Counted from the first letter of the stretch, positions 27,747-37,376 are shown. The stretch is DNA of 64,000 bases from Paenibacillus sp. 19GGS1-52 (GCF_022369515.1 NZ_CP059724.1:3534001-3598000); one strand, 5' to 3'. A program made the numbers and translations. The notes: generated by a model from the letters alone, not told the origin.

Positions 27747-27941
27747 GAAAATATCCCCTCCAAGTTTACCCGTTCCTAATAATAACATTAGGTTTTTCAC
27801 AAGTATCTGCTTGAAGGAGATTATACTACTCCACATTGAGTTACAGTCTTTTTCTGAGCTGTAGCTTTAACCTTCTAATGGTGATATTAAATTATCGGTA
27901 ATTGTCAAGACAGTTGTCGTGATTTCATAGAATGTATGTAG

Positions 27942-29030
27942 TCATTTTAATTGTTCTTCATCGGTGTCCATAACTCCGTCTTTTTCAGGATTGAGCCATA
28001 CTTTTTCATTCAGTTTCCAGTTGCGTGTCTCTCCAGACCAACGGCTAGGATTTTTCGCTTTTGCTGCCTCATAGACGTGCTTTCTCTTCTCAAAAATTTC
28101 TTCAGAAAGACCTGAATGTCTTTGATTGGGGGTTAAGAAATTTAACCCACTGTGGCGATGCTCGGTGTTGTACCAACGGACAAATCGTAGGGTCCATTCC
28201 CGTGCCTCATCCCTTGATCCGAAGCCTTTGAGAGGGTAGTTTGGGCGGTATTTACAGGTTCTGAAAATAGATTCCGCATAGGGATTGTCATTGCTGACTC
28301 GCGGTCTGCTGCGGGATGGAATAATGCCCAAACTGTATAACGTTTCAAGCAGAGTCGCGCCTTTCATAGGACTACCGTTGTCCGAATGCAGAATGAGCGG
28401 GCTTTTTCGAACGGCACATTGCTCACTCAACACGGTTCTCCGCATGAGCTGACTGGCATATTCGGAGGATTCTTCTTCCCAAATCTCCCAGCCTACGATT
28501 TTACGACTGTATAAATCGAGCACGAGATAGAGATAGTAAAACACGCCTTTGATCGGACCCTGCAACCAGCTAATATCCCACATCCAGACTTGATTGGGTG
28601 CGGTGGCGCAGTGGCTAGTCAGAGGTTTAGAGGTAGGCTTTAGGCTACGCCCACGGTGATGCTGTTGCTGATACTTGTGCATGACCCGATAAAAGGTAGA
28701 CTCGGAACCGAGATAGATCCCTTGATCTGCGAGTCTAGGGACAATCTGACTGGGTGGTAAACTCTTAAATTCCACTTGATTGATTACGGAAACAATCTGC
28801 TGTACTTCGGGTTCGCTGAGTTGATGAGAAGGCGCTCGCTTAATGGCATGGGGTCGTTGATCTTCGAGCGGCGTTCGCTCACTACGCCAGCGCTGTAACG
28901 TTCGTTGGGTCAAAGAGAGCTCTAGACAAGCCTTTCTTTCTCTTGCTCCTGCCTGTACGGCTTCCCCGATAAGGGTGATGGCGATTTGACGATCTGAGGC
29001 AGGAATCATTCGTCCTCGGGGTCCCCCCAA
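27942..29030 (-). CDS. IS3-family transposase OrfB (DDE integrase core)
   Basis: This is the 362-residue frame overlapping the end of orfA by 25 bp, consistent with production of an OrfAB fusion by -1 frameshifting as in other IS3 elements. The rve domain carries the first Asp in NQVWMWDISWLQGP, the second in PLILHSDNGSPMKG, and the Glu in VSNDNPYAESIFRTCKYRPN. A helical region with DQRPHAIKRAPSHQLSEPEV precedes it. The frame is intact. Confidence 0.88.
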   Translation of the reverse strand: MGGPRGRMIPASDRQIAITLIGEAVQAGARERKACLELSLTQRTLQRWRSERTPLEDQRPHAIKRAPSHQLSEPEVQQIVSVINQVEFKSLPPSQIVPRLADQGIYLGSESTFYRVMHKYQQQHHRGRSLKPTSKPLTSHCATAPNQVWMWDISWLQGPIKGVFYYLYLVLDLYSRKIVGWEIWEEESSEYASQLMRRTVLSEQCAVRKSPLILHSDNGSPMKGATLLETLYSLGIIPSRSRPRVSNDNPYAESIFRTCKYRPNYPLKGFGSRDEAREWTLRFVRWYNTEHRHSGLNFLTPNQRHSGLSEEIFEKRKHVYEAAKAKNPSRWSGETRNWKLNEKVWLNPEKDGVMDTDEEQLK

Positions 29031-29503
29031 ATCGCTCGGGCCTTTTTTCGAAGCACCAGTAAGGCAGCGGTTTCGGCTAAGGCGGCCTCTTTTCGTTTTA
29101 ACTCGCGGGCAAGGTTCTTGTTCTCTCGTTCTTTGTTACGTAGTTCTTTTTGCAGCCGGGTGGCTTGTTCAGCAACGCCTCCGTTGGCTTGCATACAGGC
29201 GTCACGCCAGGCTTCGATTTGTTCAACAAACAGACCTTTTGCTCGACAGTACTCAGACAATTCGATCTCACTTAGTGTGGCTGTCTCGACAACAATGGCG
29301 AACTTGTCTCGGGTGCTCCACTTCTCTGTTTCCTTTTCACCACCAGGGAAAACGCCACCGGTCGCCCGGGCTTCCTTCTGCCACTTATACAAGGTGCCTT
29401 CCCCGAGGCCGCTGTCCCTTGCGATCTGACTCACCGATTCATTGTTTGGGGGCATCATCCGCTGCATAATCCTATGTTTGAGTTCGTCACTGTATCTAGC
29501 CAT
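29006..29503 (-). CDS. IS3-family OrfA (HTH protein)
   Basis: The protein has 165 residues: an N-terminal transposase_8-type HTH (MARYSDELKHRIMQRMMPPN, then SQIARDSGLGEGTLYKWQKE), a second HTH-like segment (ALSEYCRAKG-type), and a leucine-zipper-like C-terminus (ELRNKERENKNLARELKRKE). It is upstream of and overlaps orfB. The start is an ATG with a GGTGGAGCGACA ribosome site. Confidence 0.85.
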   Translation of the reverse strand: MARYSDELKHRIMQRMMPPNNESVSQIARDSGLGEGTLYKWQKEARATGGVFPGGEKETEKWSTRDKFAIVVETATLSEIELSEYCRAKGLFVEQIEAWRDACMQANGGVAEQATRLQKELRNKERENKNLARELKRKEAALAETAALLVLRKKARAIWGDPEDE

Positions 29504-29574
29504 TGTCGCTCCACCTCAGTCTCTCTTTTAATCTACTTTACATACTATTGAGAGGTACGACAACTAGCATGACA

Positions 29575-30175
29575 CAGGGGGTTATACTCAATATTCTATT
29601 GGAATATTCTGTGAGATCATAAGTTACTATAACTAGTACGTGACGCATTTTCCTAATCAGCACTTCAAGCTTTCGAATTCAATTCATTAATACGCTAAAC
29701 GGCAACTTTATATTTACGAAGATGGAAATAAACTGATCTGAGCTTAAAAACAGGAGTGCAAAAGCGCTCCTGTTTTCATTTTTGATGTCACTAATTCGTC
29801 CGTGGATTGATCCTCTGTAAAGGTATATACCACTTCTGAATCATCTTATTCAGGACTGGAGCCACTGGAGTTTTCGGTACACTATTAGCATTTTAAGTAA
29901 ATAAGCGGGTCTCATCGTCACTCGGATTATCAAGCGGCGGCGGAATACGATATTTTTTTGAGCCGTTTTTTTCGGCTCTTTTCTATCTTTCACCCGATTT
30001 TGTGGTTCTTAATTTTGTGAGTTTAATCTATAAAGTTAAATTAATGTCATTTTATGGGGGTGGGATTAGTCTATACTAACATTATAATTCAGAGGAAGCG
30101 TATGCAGAAAAAGTGATCCTTAAAATAGGGGAAACACGGAAAACAGGATTTCATCCATAATCTTTAATTCGCTAA
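29575..30175. other. Gene-free stretch with two hairpins
   Basis: No coding frame recognised. It holds a terminator-like stem AAAACAGGAGTGC/GCGCTCCTGTTTT (29747-29776) and a smaller stem GAGCCG/CGGCTC near 29960-29981. Confidence 0.5.
29747..29776. terminator. Bidirectional terminator hairpin
   Basis: AAAACAGGAGTGC / GCGCTCCTGTTTT around an AAAA loop, with A- and T-runs on both sides. Confidence 0.7.
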
Positions 30176-30190
30176 ATGCAGGAGGTACAT

Positions 30191-30751
30191 ATGAAAGATA
30201 ATCCTATATCTAAATATTATCTATTCATTACTACGTTTTTTTTGATTATTTTTGATCTCGTTTTATCGTTTGTATATTCCAATAACTATGATGTGAATTT
30301 ATTCAAAGGAACTGGATATTTTATTCCGCTACTAATAAATGTTGGTTTTCTATTTTATATCGCAATGAGGTTTCAAAAATGGTACTTGTATATTGTACCT
30401 TCAATCCTATCTTTTTTGTTAGGGATATATTTTGTTTGGATTCTCATTACGAATTCTTTAGTTTCTTGGCAATATGATGATGTTCATTCACCAATAGAAA
30501 CCGAAACTCTCACAATTAAACATCGATCAGCCATGCTGGGGGAAACTACTTTTTTTTATGAATTTTATAAAAAGTCTTTCAGGGGGCTATTTATTAAGAA
30601 ATTGGATAAATCGGATCTGGAAATAATCCTTCGAGATACTCAGGGAAAAGATGACCTTGAAGTGCTTAATATTCAAAGTCCAACTTGGGTTAATGAAACT
30701 ACGATTATTTTCCACACAATAGAGGGCGACAAAACAATTATTTTAGATTGA
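30191..30751 (+). CDS. Membrane protein of unknown function
   Basis: The protein has 186 residues. The ATG at 30191 follows GGAGGTACAT; the upstream in-frame ATG at 30176 overlaps this ribosome site and is unlikely. Three hydrophobic segments occupy roughly residues 10-32, 42-62 and 67-95. They are followed by a soluble domain with strands (ETETLTIKHRSAMLGETTFF, then NETTIIFHTIEGDKTIIL) that may lie outside the membrane. I do not recognise the family. It converges on the hydrolase gene ending at 30845, sharing the hairpin at 30799-30833. Confidence 0.65.
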   Translation: MKDNPISKYYLFITTFFLIIFDLVLSFVYSNNYDVNLFKGTGYFIPLLINVGFLFYIAMRFQKWYLYIVPSILSFLLGIYFVWILITNSLVSWQYDDVHSPIETETLTIKHRSAMLGETTFFYEFYKKSFRGLFIKKLDKSDLEIILRDTQGKDDLEVLNIQSPTWVNETTIIFHTIEGDKTIILD

Positions 30752-30798
30752 TAGACCTTTAGTAAGTGAAGGAACTGGCATCGAAACTCTCAGAAAGA

Positions 30799-30833
30799 AT
30801 CGCCGCCCTACTCGTATATGAGTGAGCGGCGAT
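30799..30833. terminator. Hairpin between convergent genes
   Basis: Stem ATCGCCGC / GCGGCGAT with a 19-base loop between the gene ending at 30751 and the hydrolase gene ending at 30845. Confidence 0.6.
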
Positions 30834-30844
30834 ATCTTTAAAAA

Positions 30845-33154
30845 TTAAATTTCCGAATGAAGTTTTACCTCAAGGATGTCTCCAAAAGCTTTGGCAACTT
30901 CTTCTCCTTGTTCTTCAGTATAATCAGGAACTGCGAATTGAAACTTGAAAGCAGCTCTGACACCAACTAAATCAAGTGGAGTACCAGCAGTCAATAACCG
31001 CTTACCTTCAATCTCGACATTTGACAATGTGCCGAATTTGTTTGCAACGAATAATGAATAACGATTGCTTCCATAGTTTACATCTTCATAATAAGCCCTT
31101 ATCAACTCATTTAATTTACGTCCACCCGCTTGATTTAATTCAAAAGCAATATTCACTGCATCGACATCTGCTATTAAATCTTTAATATCAAACGTTCCTT
31201 TCTCATTAGTTGTACCAATAAAGTCACGAGCAGCTGCACGCACTGAGTCAAACTGACCGGCATTGTAGGCTTTGATAGCGTCTTTAGTGACAGTCAATAA
31301 ATCACCTGCCCATCCTGCAAATTCAGCGGGGACGGCACCATCAACTAAATATAAATAACTATTAGTGGTAGCTGTTAGATGTGCTATATCGTAATCATCC
31401 ATTATCACACCTGTAACAGGGTCGATTATAAACTCTGAAACAAAATCAGAGATTCTGGAATCCACTAATGCTACAAAGTCATTATCAATGGGACCTGCAA
31501 CGACATCCCATGCGGTACCATAAAAGTGGTTCTTTCTGTAATACTGAACAACTTTTTTATTTGCACTATTTATATCCCCATTAGTATATTCTAAAGCAAT
31601 ATTATAAATGGTATCTAACTGTGAGAAAAAGGATGGATTTTGAGTTAAAAAGTCTAGGTTACCCCCTGCATCGACTGAGCTAACCCCAGACTCTTTACCT
31701 GAAGCGATGTTATTATCAATTTCAATAAGGCCTTCTCCACTGCCAATTTTAATCGTTGAAATTTGGTCGAAAGCCCAATTTGTAGGAAGTGGGTAGCCCA
31801 GATTGCCACTGAATCCTGTAGACATATCACAGACAAAACTAGATTCTGCATACATAGCCTTAGAGACTCTGCTACAAATATTTCTAGGTCCATAAATCCC
31901 TATTCGATATTTTGGAAAACTTACTTTATTCATCATATTAAATATTCCACGGAAATGAGGTATGATGTTACTCGTAACTTGATCATCTCTGGCATCAAAA
32001 TCCACAGAAAAATATATGATTGTATTATCTTTAAATCCATAGCCCTGCGCAGCTTTTCTTGCAAGAAGAGCATCTTTCGAACCTTGGGAAGCGTTAAAAT
32101 AATCAATTCCGTTTCCCGATGTCTGATAGATAGGGAATACCTTTAATCCTGCAGAAAATATAGTGTTCAATTCGCCGGGTTTAATCTTCTTTGATAAAGT
32201 GGTAGATTCCGTCAAATAACGTCCTACGATTTGATATCCGCTTGACTTGAGTGCTAGAGCGCGGGCTGGTGTAATGGTTGTTATACAATCGCAAGCAGTT
32301 CCCTTTCTGTTCTTATCACCAGTACTAACAAGTAAAGAAGCCATTGTCTGTTTACCTGCAATCCCATCGGCACCCAATGCAGCAAAACTTTGAAAACGGG
32401 TAACAACAGATTTTAGGGTGGTGTCATAAATACCGTTAAATCCTTGAGGATCATAGTCGTTCCCCATATTGACATAAAGACCGTATTGCAAAATTAAGAT
32501 AAATTTTGTTTTGGTACTGCCGACAGATAGGGTCGGGATTAAGGAAAGAGTATTAGGACCAAAGATTCCATCCGGAGCAGTGCTACCTTCTTCGATTTGT
32601 AAACCATAAAGGAGCGCCTTATTTGTAGCCTTCGAATAGATCCCATCACACGGGATCAGACCAAGATTACTCCCATAAATATTTGAATAATCACGATTAA
32701 GTCTTTGTTGAATGATGCGGATATTTGCATCACCCACATTTATAAAGGCATCCATATTAAGCAATGCTTTTAAAATGACAGGAGTTGTTACACCATCGGG
32801 ATTAGATAAACCCGCATGAGTTTTAAACTTAATAATAGCCGATGTAACTCCGCTTCCGTATGCCCCGTCTAATCCATTTGGACTGTAACCTTTACAATAA
32901 AGTGCTCCTTGAAGAATATAAATTAATCGCTCATTACTTGTACTTGCGGACAGTGTTGGGCATGCGGCTAAGGTAGCAGGACCCATTACACCATCTGCGG
33001 GTGAAATCATAAGTTCAAATTGTAAAGCTTGGATAAGTGCCTTTATTGTAGACCATCCAGTAATTCCGTCTTGATCTACATAAATATATTCCTGTTTTGA
33101 CAAATAATAAGTTTGATTAAGCCAAATCTGGGTTCTTTGCACCATTTCATCCAT
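30845..33154 (-). CDS. Multidomain peptidoglycan hydrolase-like protein (PG-binding repeats + DUF1906 glycosidase-like domain + unknown C-terminal domain)
   Basis: The protein has 769 residues, with an ATG at 33154 after AAAGAGGT. It has no signal peptide. Four peptidoglycan-binding-type repeats fill residues about 1-265, each with a DGxxGxxT-like motif (SPADGVMGPATLAAC, LDGAYGSGVTSAIIKFK, APDGIFGPNTLSLIP, GADGIAGKQTMASLL). The Rv2525c/DUF1906 glycoside-hydrolase-like TIM barrel follows, to about residue 490, with NTIIYFSVDFDARDD and RIGIYGPRNICSRV. The last 270 residues, with DDYDIAHLTATTNSYLY and FAGWAGDLLTVTKDAI, are not recognised and could be a second effector domain. A paralogue at 47.4-49.6 kb shares the N-terminal part but has a lytic-transglycosylase-like C-terminus. 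Both have the same promoter type. Confidence 0.85.
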   Translation of the reverse strand: MDEMVQRTQIWLNQTYYLSKQEYIYVDQDGITGWSTIKALIQALQFELMISPADGVMGPATLAACPTLSASTSNERLIYILQGALYCKGYSPNGLDGAYGSGVTSAIIKFKTHAGLSNPDGVTTPVILKALLNMDAFINVGDANIRIIQQRLNRDYSNIYGSNLGLIPCDGIYSKATNKALLYGLQIEEGSTAPDGIFGPNTLSLIPTLSVGSTKTKFILILQYGLYVNMGNDYDPQGFNGIYDTTLKSVVTRFQSFAALGADGIAGKQTMASLLVSTGDKNRKGTACDCITTITPARALALKSSGYQIVGRYLTESTTLSKKIKPGELNTIFSAGLKVFPIYQTSGNGIDYFNASQGSKDALLARKAAQGYGFKDNTIIYFSVDFDARDDQVTSNIIPHFRGIFNMMNKVSFPKYRIGIYGPRNICSRVSKAMYAESSFVCDMSTGFSGNLGYPLPTNWAFDQISTIKIGSGEGLIEIDNNIASGKESGVSSVDAGGNLDFLTQNPSFFSQLDTIYNIALEYTNGDINSANKKVVQYYRKNHFYGTAWDVVAGPIDNDFVALVDSRISDFVSEFIIDPVTGVIMDDYDIAHLTATTNSYLYLVDGAVPAEFAGWAGDLLTVTKDAIKAYNAGQFDSVRAAARDFIGTTNEKGTFDIKDLIADVDAVNIAFELNQAGGRKLNELIRAYYEDVNYGSNRYSLFVANKFGTLSNVEIEGKRLLTAGTPLDLVGVRAAFKFQFAVPDYTEEQGEEVAKAFGDILEVKLHSEI

Positions 33155-33201
33155 ATCAATAACCTCTTTCTTCGTAATAGAGTGTATCGGCCGATACGAA
33201 T

Positions 33202-33230
33202 ACAATATCACGTAACGTGTTAATACGCAA
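33202..33230 (-). promoter_or_regulatory. ACGTTACG-family promoter of the hydrolase gene 30845-33154
   Basis: On the minus strand: TTGCGT, a 17-bp spacer ATTAACACGTTACGTGA, then TATTGT. The predicted start is about 40 bp upstream of the ATG. A separate TATCGGCCGATA palindrome lies within the leader (33185-33196). Confidence 0.65.
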
Positions 33231-33296
33231 TATTTATTCGCGGTCGCTCTTTTAAGATGGGAAGGACGGATGCTTTTCCCTCGAATAAAGCATGCG

Positions 33297-33485
33297 TTAT
33301 TGAGCTATACCACCGTGATAATTTTTGAACATGTTTTGCAGTCCCACCCTATGATTAATGTGTGTCCGCAGAACCAAAATCGTATCCTGCATGCTTTTTA
33401 TCTTCTGATGGAACTTCATCTCCATAATCTGTTTCGTGACTTTCTGTAGTTCTTCTTCAAACTTTTCCTATATCTTTATCCTCAT
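33297..33485 (-). pseudogene. Small coiled-coil protein with an amber codon at position 6
   Basis: The ATG at 33485 follows CTGGAGGTAATCAGG. The frame reads MRIKI, then TAG, then continues for 56 codons with EKFEEELQKVTKQIMEMKFH and ends QNMFKNYHGGIAQ. The open, strongly helical remainder argues for a recently broken gene. Size and heptad-like pattern resemble small phage-type lysis-accessory peptides (XhlA-like), but that resemblance is weak. It lies just upstream of the promoter of the hydrolase gene. Confidence 0.5.
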
Positions 33486-33840
33486 CCTGATTACCTCCAG
33501 TACTAACAGTCATGTTTATATCGCATTAAGTTATAAAGAAAGTAGAAAACGACGAGCAGGATCGCTATCCCTAAACCCAAATCATTCTTGCCACAGTATT
33601 ACTTGAATTTGCCCCAAACTAAATATAAATGTTTGTTCCAAGGACTATGACGTCCCGTCTCTTGCCGCTATATCGTCCGACCAGCCGTCGTCTGTTCCTG
33701 GTGTCGCCTTCACACTCTCCTCATGCTGTTTCACGGCCAGACCACTGAGGCTGGCACTGGAAATATATGGAATATTATCAAAAGTGATTATCAAGCACCT
33801 CATGGTTTTGTTGCAAAGGATCTTTCAGAAGTTCATAGAG

Positions 33841-34190
33841 AATAAAGTATTAGACTGTCGCTGTTTTATTGAACTATTGTGTCCCTAGGAACACATCCGG
33901 TTGCTGTTCGCCCCTACTTGTAGAGGCCATGTTTAGGCTAGTTGAGAACTAGATCTCCGTGCGATGCTGTGGAACTCCAAGCAGATATCATAGGGTTACT
34001 ACAATCAGAGAGTGTGAGAAGGATCATGAGTATCTCAAAAGGCCAAACATTCTTAAATAAAGGGGAACCTTACGGTAAACATTTCAGATTTCTTCATACA
34101 TAGAAAGGGCTGGAAGAGTTATTTAATATAGTGAAGATCCTCCAATCTAAAGCTGGAGTTTCACCCACTGTCATTTTAGAATCAATCATT
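33841..34190 (+). pseudogene. Degenerate IS110 left-end remnant
   Basis: From about 33895 the sequence CCCCTACTTGT..GGCCATG..AGGCTAGTTG parallels the left end of the IS110 element at 13.26 kb, continues past its start region (GGAACCTTACGGTAAACATT corresponds to GGAAACCCATTCAGAGGGGC), and is then lost. No open frame remains. An AATAAAGTATTAGACTG repeat (33841-33857) precedes it. Confidence 0.5.
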
Positions 34191-34242
34191 TTCGTTTGAA
34201 CGGCGAATCAAGTTCATTTTAAATTCTTCAGAAACATTGAAA

Positions 34243-34646
34243 CTACTCCGTTGTATCCCCACACTTAACAGTTATATTCGGGCCTGATACTGCTCCAACA
34301 TAAGTTACGATGGCTGAGTGGTCTGCTGCCCCATAACTTCACTTCCAACTTTCCCCGTTCCACTGGTATAACTACCATCTGTTCTATACGCACTTGAGCT
34401 ATTCATCCAATGATTATTAGTCGAACTTGTTGAATACCATGCATATGAATGACAATTATAACTAGGATTCTGTGCACTCACAACTGTTGCATTAGGAAAA
34501 AATGCTATCATTGAAGCTTGTATCGCCGAGCCCTATAGAGCTGTATACCCATGATCAGTCCAAGTCAAATCTTTAAATGTTGATATGCTAGAACCCCTAG
34601 GTGTTGCTACAGAACTGTTAGTAAAGTATGGAGAAATAACACTATT
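34243..34646 (-). pseudogene. Papain-like-fold protein remnant (NCHSYAW family)
   Basis: The minus strand encodes a decayed member of a small secreted family in Bacillales with a Cys motif (NPSYNCHSYAWYSTSS), a Trp/Met segment (HWMNSSSAYRTDGSYTSG) and a downstream His motif (ADHSAIVTYVGAVSGPNITV). The Cys/His order suggests a papain-like or NlpC-like fold. An in-frame TAG interrupts GYTAL..GSAIQAS near 34535, and a frameshift near 34330 separates the Cys and His parts. The 5' end is missing. The family assignment rests on motif memory, not a search. Confidence 0.55.
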
Positions 34647-34779
34647 TTAACTAACAAGACTATCAGATTGGATGCAAGCTTCACTTCATCGACAAGTACT
34701 GATTTTGTATTCTTAGCATATTTAAACCGTTCGTAATTTGTCTTCGATAAAATAGCCGATTCTCCAAATTAAAAACGAT

Positions 34780-34892
34780 TTTTAATAGATTCTCGGCCAT
34801 GTTCAAGGATATTCATAAAGTCTATTGTTGTTCTAATGTGAATTAATATTGTTTAATAACAAAGTTATCCGAAAAAAATTCTTTCACAGGAC
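34780..34892 (-). pseudogene. Remnant of the LuxR-type HTH gene (second copy)
   Basis: The sequence aligns by eye to 17150-17335: TTTTTAATAG..TCGGCCATGTTCAAGGAT, TCTAATGTGA and TTCTTTCACAGGA are shared, but the central HTH codons are deleted. Confidence 0.6.
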
Positions 34893-35575
34893 GCCCTCCT
34901 CAGCTCGGAATAAGATGATTTAAATTTACGTCACGAATGAATACAAACCACACTAGAACCATCGCAAGTCCAATACAGACGCTTTCTACAAGAGTACCGC
35001 TTGATTGTTCCGGTACTTGCTTTAAACGAAACTGGAAAGGTGGCCAAGGACGTATACCATGATTCGTGATCGAGTCAGCTAGCAAATGCAGCAAGTATGA
35101 CACGCCGCAGGCTAACCAAATGGCTTAACATAAGTATGGGTTAAAAAATAAAAGTAATGTCCAACCAGTGACACCATAAAAAGTATGTGTCAGACCCCGG
35201 TGAGGCACTAACGCACAGATAATAAGCAGACACCCGATAATATAATTCCAAGGTATGAGCGAATGACCGAAGAGAATAAGAGCGGCACCTGTTAGAATCA
35301 TGATTACATTACGAAAAGTGCGAATTGGCATGAAAAATATAGAGGCCGCTAAAATCGCAATAACCGTATTCCACGGGGCGAATGCAGAACCAGATAAAAG
35401 ACCAATTCCAATCATCAGTGCCTTAAGTAAGCGGATTAGGTCCTTTGGTATGGTTTTAGATACGAGTAAGGAGTTCGGTTCATCAATATCTGGCAGCAAC
35501 GCACTGACTGCAGCTACTGCTACAACGGGTAAGGAGATCGAAAGATTTGTCATACCTAACATGGAATCCTCTATT
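34893..35575 (-). pseudogene. Remnant of the YdjM-like gene (second copy)
   Basis: It closely matches the gene at 17341-18072, with ALLPDIDEPNSLLVSKTIPK, CALVPHRGLTHTFYGVTGWT and HLLADSITNHGIRPWPPFQF all present. Two shifts near 35105-35125 break the frame, and the N-terminus is missing. A deletion joins it in frame to a DinG fragment at about 35565, creating a 227-residue chimeric frame (35125-35808). Confidence 0.8.
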
Positions 35576-36322
35576 TTGTTGGGTACATATTGCAAGTACT
35601 CGGGCCTGTTCGGATCCGGAGTATCGTCTGGACAAAAGATCATTGTTTTTTTCTCATAGTCAAAAGGACTGTCAACAATCAGTGAATTGTATTCTTTGAC
35701 ACCAATACGTCCAGCGAAAAAGTCAAAGGTTTTGCTTTCCTTAGTGGTAGAAGACATCGTTGCGCTGGAGAGTATAACCGGGACCTTCGCAAATAATCCT
35801 TTGGCCAAGATAACTTTTGGATAAAGGCTGTGAGCGTAGCACAGACTTCGGACATTTCAATCTTAGAATCAAGCAATTTGAATGAAATAACCTTTCCCTG
35901 TTCATCCTTCATTTCTTCTCTTATTTCTGAATAGACTTGCGATATCTGTTGTTCAAAGGTTTGACGATATTGAGCGAGAGCTAGCTGGTTAGCCTGATCG
36001 AGTTCTAAATAAGTTCTTTTTTCGAACAAGGCATCAAAAAGGCTTTCAAATCGATTAATATCCACTTTCTTTTCAAAAACCTTACAGCAGACATCATCGA
36101 TCACGTGTGCTTCGTCAAAAATAACGGCGTCTAAGGTGGAAGAGAGCCGCTTCCGTTTTTTATTCTCATCTTCAGATCATTAAAGAAATAGGCGAAGTTA
36201 GTGACAATAACATGTGACGAATAAAGCTTATCTTTCAGTTCTTCCAGTTTGCAATTGTGAGGCTTTTTTATTAGCCGGACAAAAGGATGCACTGATTTTT
36301 TTCCATAAGCTATCATCAACAT
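35565..36322 (-). pseudogene. Remnant of the DinG-like helicase gene (second copy)
   Basis: Segments correspond to DinG residues of about 170-255, 260-330 and 390-470, including SLIVDSPFDYEKKTMI and DVCCKVFEKKVDINRFESLF, with indels at about 36130 and 35825. The Walker A region and the C-terminal helicase motifs are deleted. It is in the same order and orientation as the intact locus at 17-20 kb. Confidence 0.8.
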
Positions 36323-36329
36323 CGATTTA

Positions 36330-36662
36330 GTAAAGAGCGCAACCGCAGTTGAGACTATTACGATCTACTGTTGGTCTTTAAATGGTCAAAAACTTACGTT
36401 TTCTTATGGAGATCCCTCAATGAGCAGAATAGCAATATATAACGTGTTTTATAACACTTTTGCTTATGTACCCAGAGAAACAAGTACTATCTCTACCGCT
36501 TTTATTATCTGGGATAAAAAAGGAGTCTTCATAAACTTTTCCAGTTAATCCCCCTCAGATACATTCAAATTCTATAGATACTCCTTTGATTCCAAGAAAG
36601 TCAAAGTTATAAGCGCTTTAACTTTAAATGAAATGATTGAAATTGTAAACATTAAGAAATAG
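36330..36662 (+). pseudogene. C-terminal fragment of an unrecognised gene, with in-frame TAA
   Basis: One plus-strand frame of 111 codons reads like real protein: ATAVETITIYCWSLNGQKLT, then AYVPRETSTISTAFIIWDKK. A TAA follows NFSS, and the frame continues with DTFKFYRYSFDSKKVKVISA to a TAG at 36660-36662. There is no start on the left, where it abuts the DinG remnant. I do not recognise the family. Confidence 0.45.
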
Positions 36663-36666
36663 TCAT

Positions 36667-36706
36667 AAAGTGAATAACCCCCTCCTATGAGGGGGTTATT
36701 CACTTT
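36667..36706 (-). terminator. Terminator of the L,D-transpeptidase-like gene
   Basis: Perfect 18-bp stem AAAGTGAATAACCCCCTC / GAGGGGGTTATTCACTTT with a CTAT loop. It overlaps the stop codon of the gene ending at 36705. Confidence 0.75.
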
Positions 36707-37178
36707 ATGCGATGGTAATTTTCCCAACACCGCCTCCAGCAGCAGCTATCGCAGACATTAAAGTAGCTTGGTTTAAATTGCTAAGCCGAATACATCCATA
36801 AGTCGGACGCAAAGGATACCAAGAGCGCAATGACTCAGTAGCAGCATCTCCACCGTGAATCATAATCTCATCGCGACCATTATTTTGAGCAATAAGCGCA
36901 TTACCACTCAATGCTTTATTAAACCAAACTCTTTTATGAGGACCAAACGAAGAATTAGGAGTTCCAGCGGCCAATTCTGTAGTTTCATACACGCCGGTAG
37001 GAACATCAGAATTTTTAAGGTTCCAGTTTGAATGGTCATAGTTATTTGCCGCATCATTACTTCCACGACCCAATGCTTCAACTGGACCAAATACGAGAAC
37101 TCCACCGTTATTATACATTTTGAGCGTCCCCTTGTTATCTCTGTTAGTGGGGAAACTAGCCATAATATGATAATTCAT
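36705..37178 (-). CDS. L,D-transpeptidase-like (YkuD-fold) protein without signal peptide
   Basis: The protein has 157 residues, with an ATG at 37178 after GGAGGTTTTACT. Residues of about 25-140 match the YkuD fold. The His motif EIMIHGGDAATESL (His108) and the catalytic-Cys motif LRPTYGCIRLSNLN (Cys129) have the expected spacing. YkuD enzymes form or exchange L,D-crosslinks in peptidoglycan; some small cytoplasmic-looking relatives occur in phage or effector contexts. No signal peptide or LysM domain is present, so the protein would need a lysis or export route, like the other regulon members. The promoter is TCGCGT-17-TATAAT with the ACGTTACG operator. Confidence 0.82.
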   Translation of the reverse strand: MNYHIMASFPTNRDNKGTLKMYNNGGVLVFGPVEALGRGSNDAANNYDHSNWNLKNSDVPTGVYETTELAAGTPNSSFGPHKRVWFNKALSGNALIAQNNGRDEIMIHGGDAATESLRSWYPLRPTYGCIRLSNLNQATLMSAIAAAGGGVGKITIA

Positions 37179-37278
37179 AGTAAAACCTCCAATATATTAT
37201 TTGGTTTTATTAAAGAGAAGGGTTTTACAACTTTCAATGCACCCTTTGCATCAATAATTGTAACTCTTTTATGTTCGA

Positions 37279-37309
37279 ATTATATTATATCACGTAACGT
37301 TACGCGATA
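37279..37309 (-). promoter_or_regulatory. ACGTTACG-family promoter of the L,D-transpeptidase-like gene
   Basis: On the minus strand: TCGCGT, 17 bp AACGTTACGTGATATAA, then TATAAT (37279-37307). A near-perfect palindrome TATCACGTAACGTTACGCG plus ATA covers 37288-37309. Confidence 0.75.
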
Positions 37310-37376
37310 AATATATTTGCTTTTCTCTTGCATTTAATATCGTACTGCATCTCCAGATGGAGTATGGTAGATTCTT

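Larger units (their letters stand above)
25171..27854 (-). mobile_element. Decayed IS3-family (IS150-like) element split by an ISL3-family element
   Basis: Perfect 17-bp inverted repeats, GAAAAAGACTGTAACTC at 25171-25187 and GAGTTACAGTCTTTTTC at 27838-27854, bound an IS3-type element on the minus strand. Its orfA is at the right and its orfB remnant at the left. An ISL3-type element of roughly 1.3 kb (about 25.97-27.29 kb) sits between the two halves. Confidence 0.75.
27903..29574 (-). mobile_element. IS3-family insertion sequence with two overlapping genes
   Basis: Imperfect ends TGTCAAGACAGTTGTCGT (27903-27920) and ACGACAACTAGCATGACA (29557-29574) match as inverted repeats. They enclose orfA and orfB in the usual overlapping order. 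No target duplication was seen. Confidence 0.8.

Noticed and set aside
35125..35808. 227-codon frame as a real gene
   Set aside because: It is a deletion fusion of DinG and YdjM remnants, without a ribosome site at its start.
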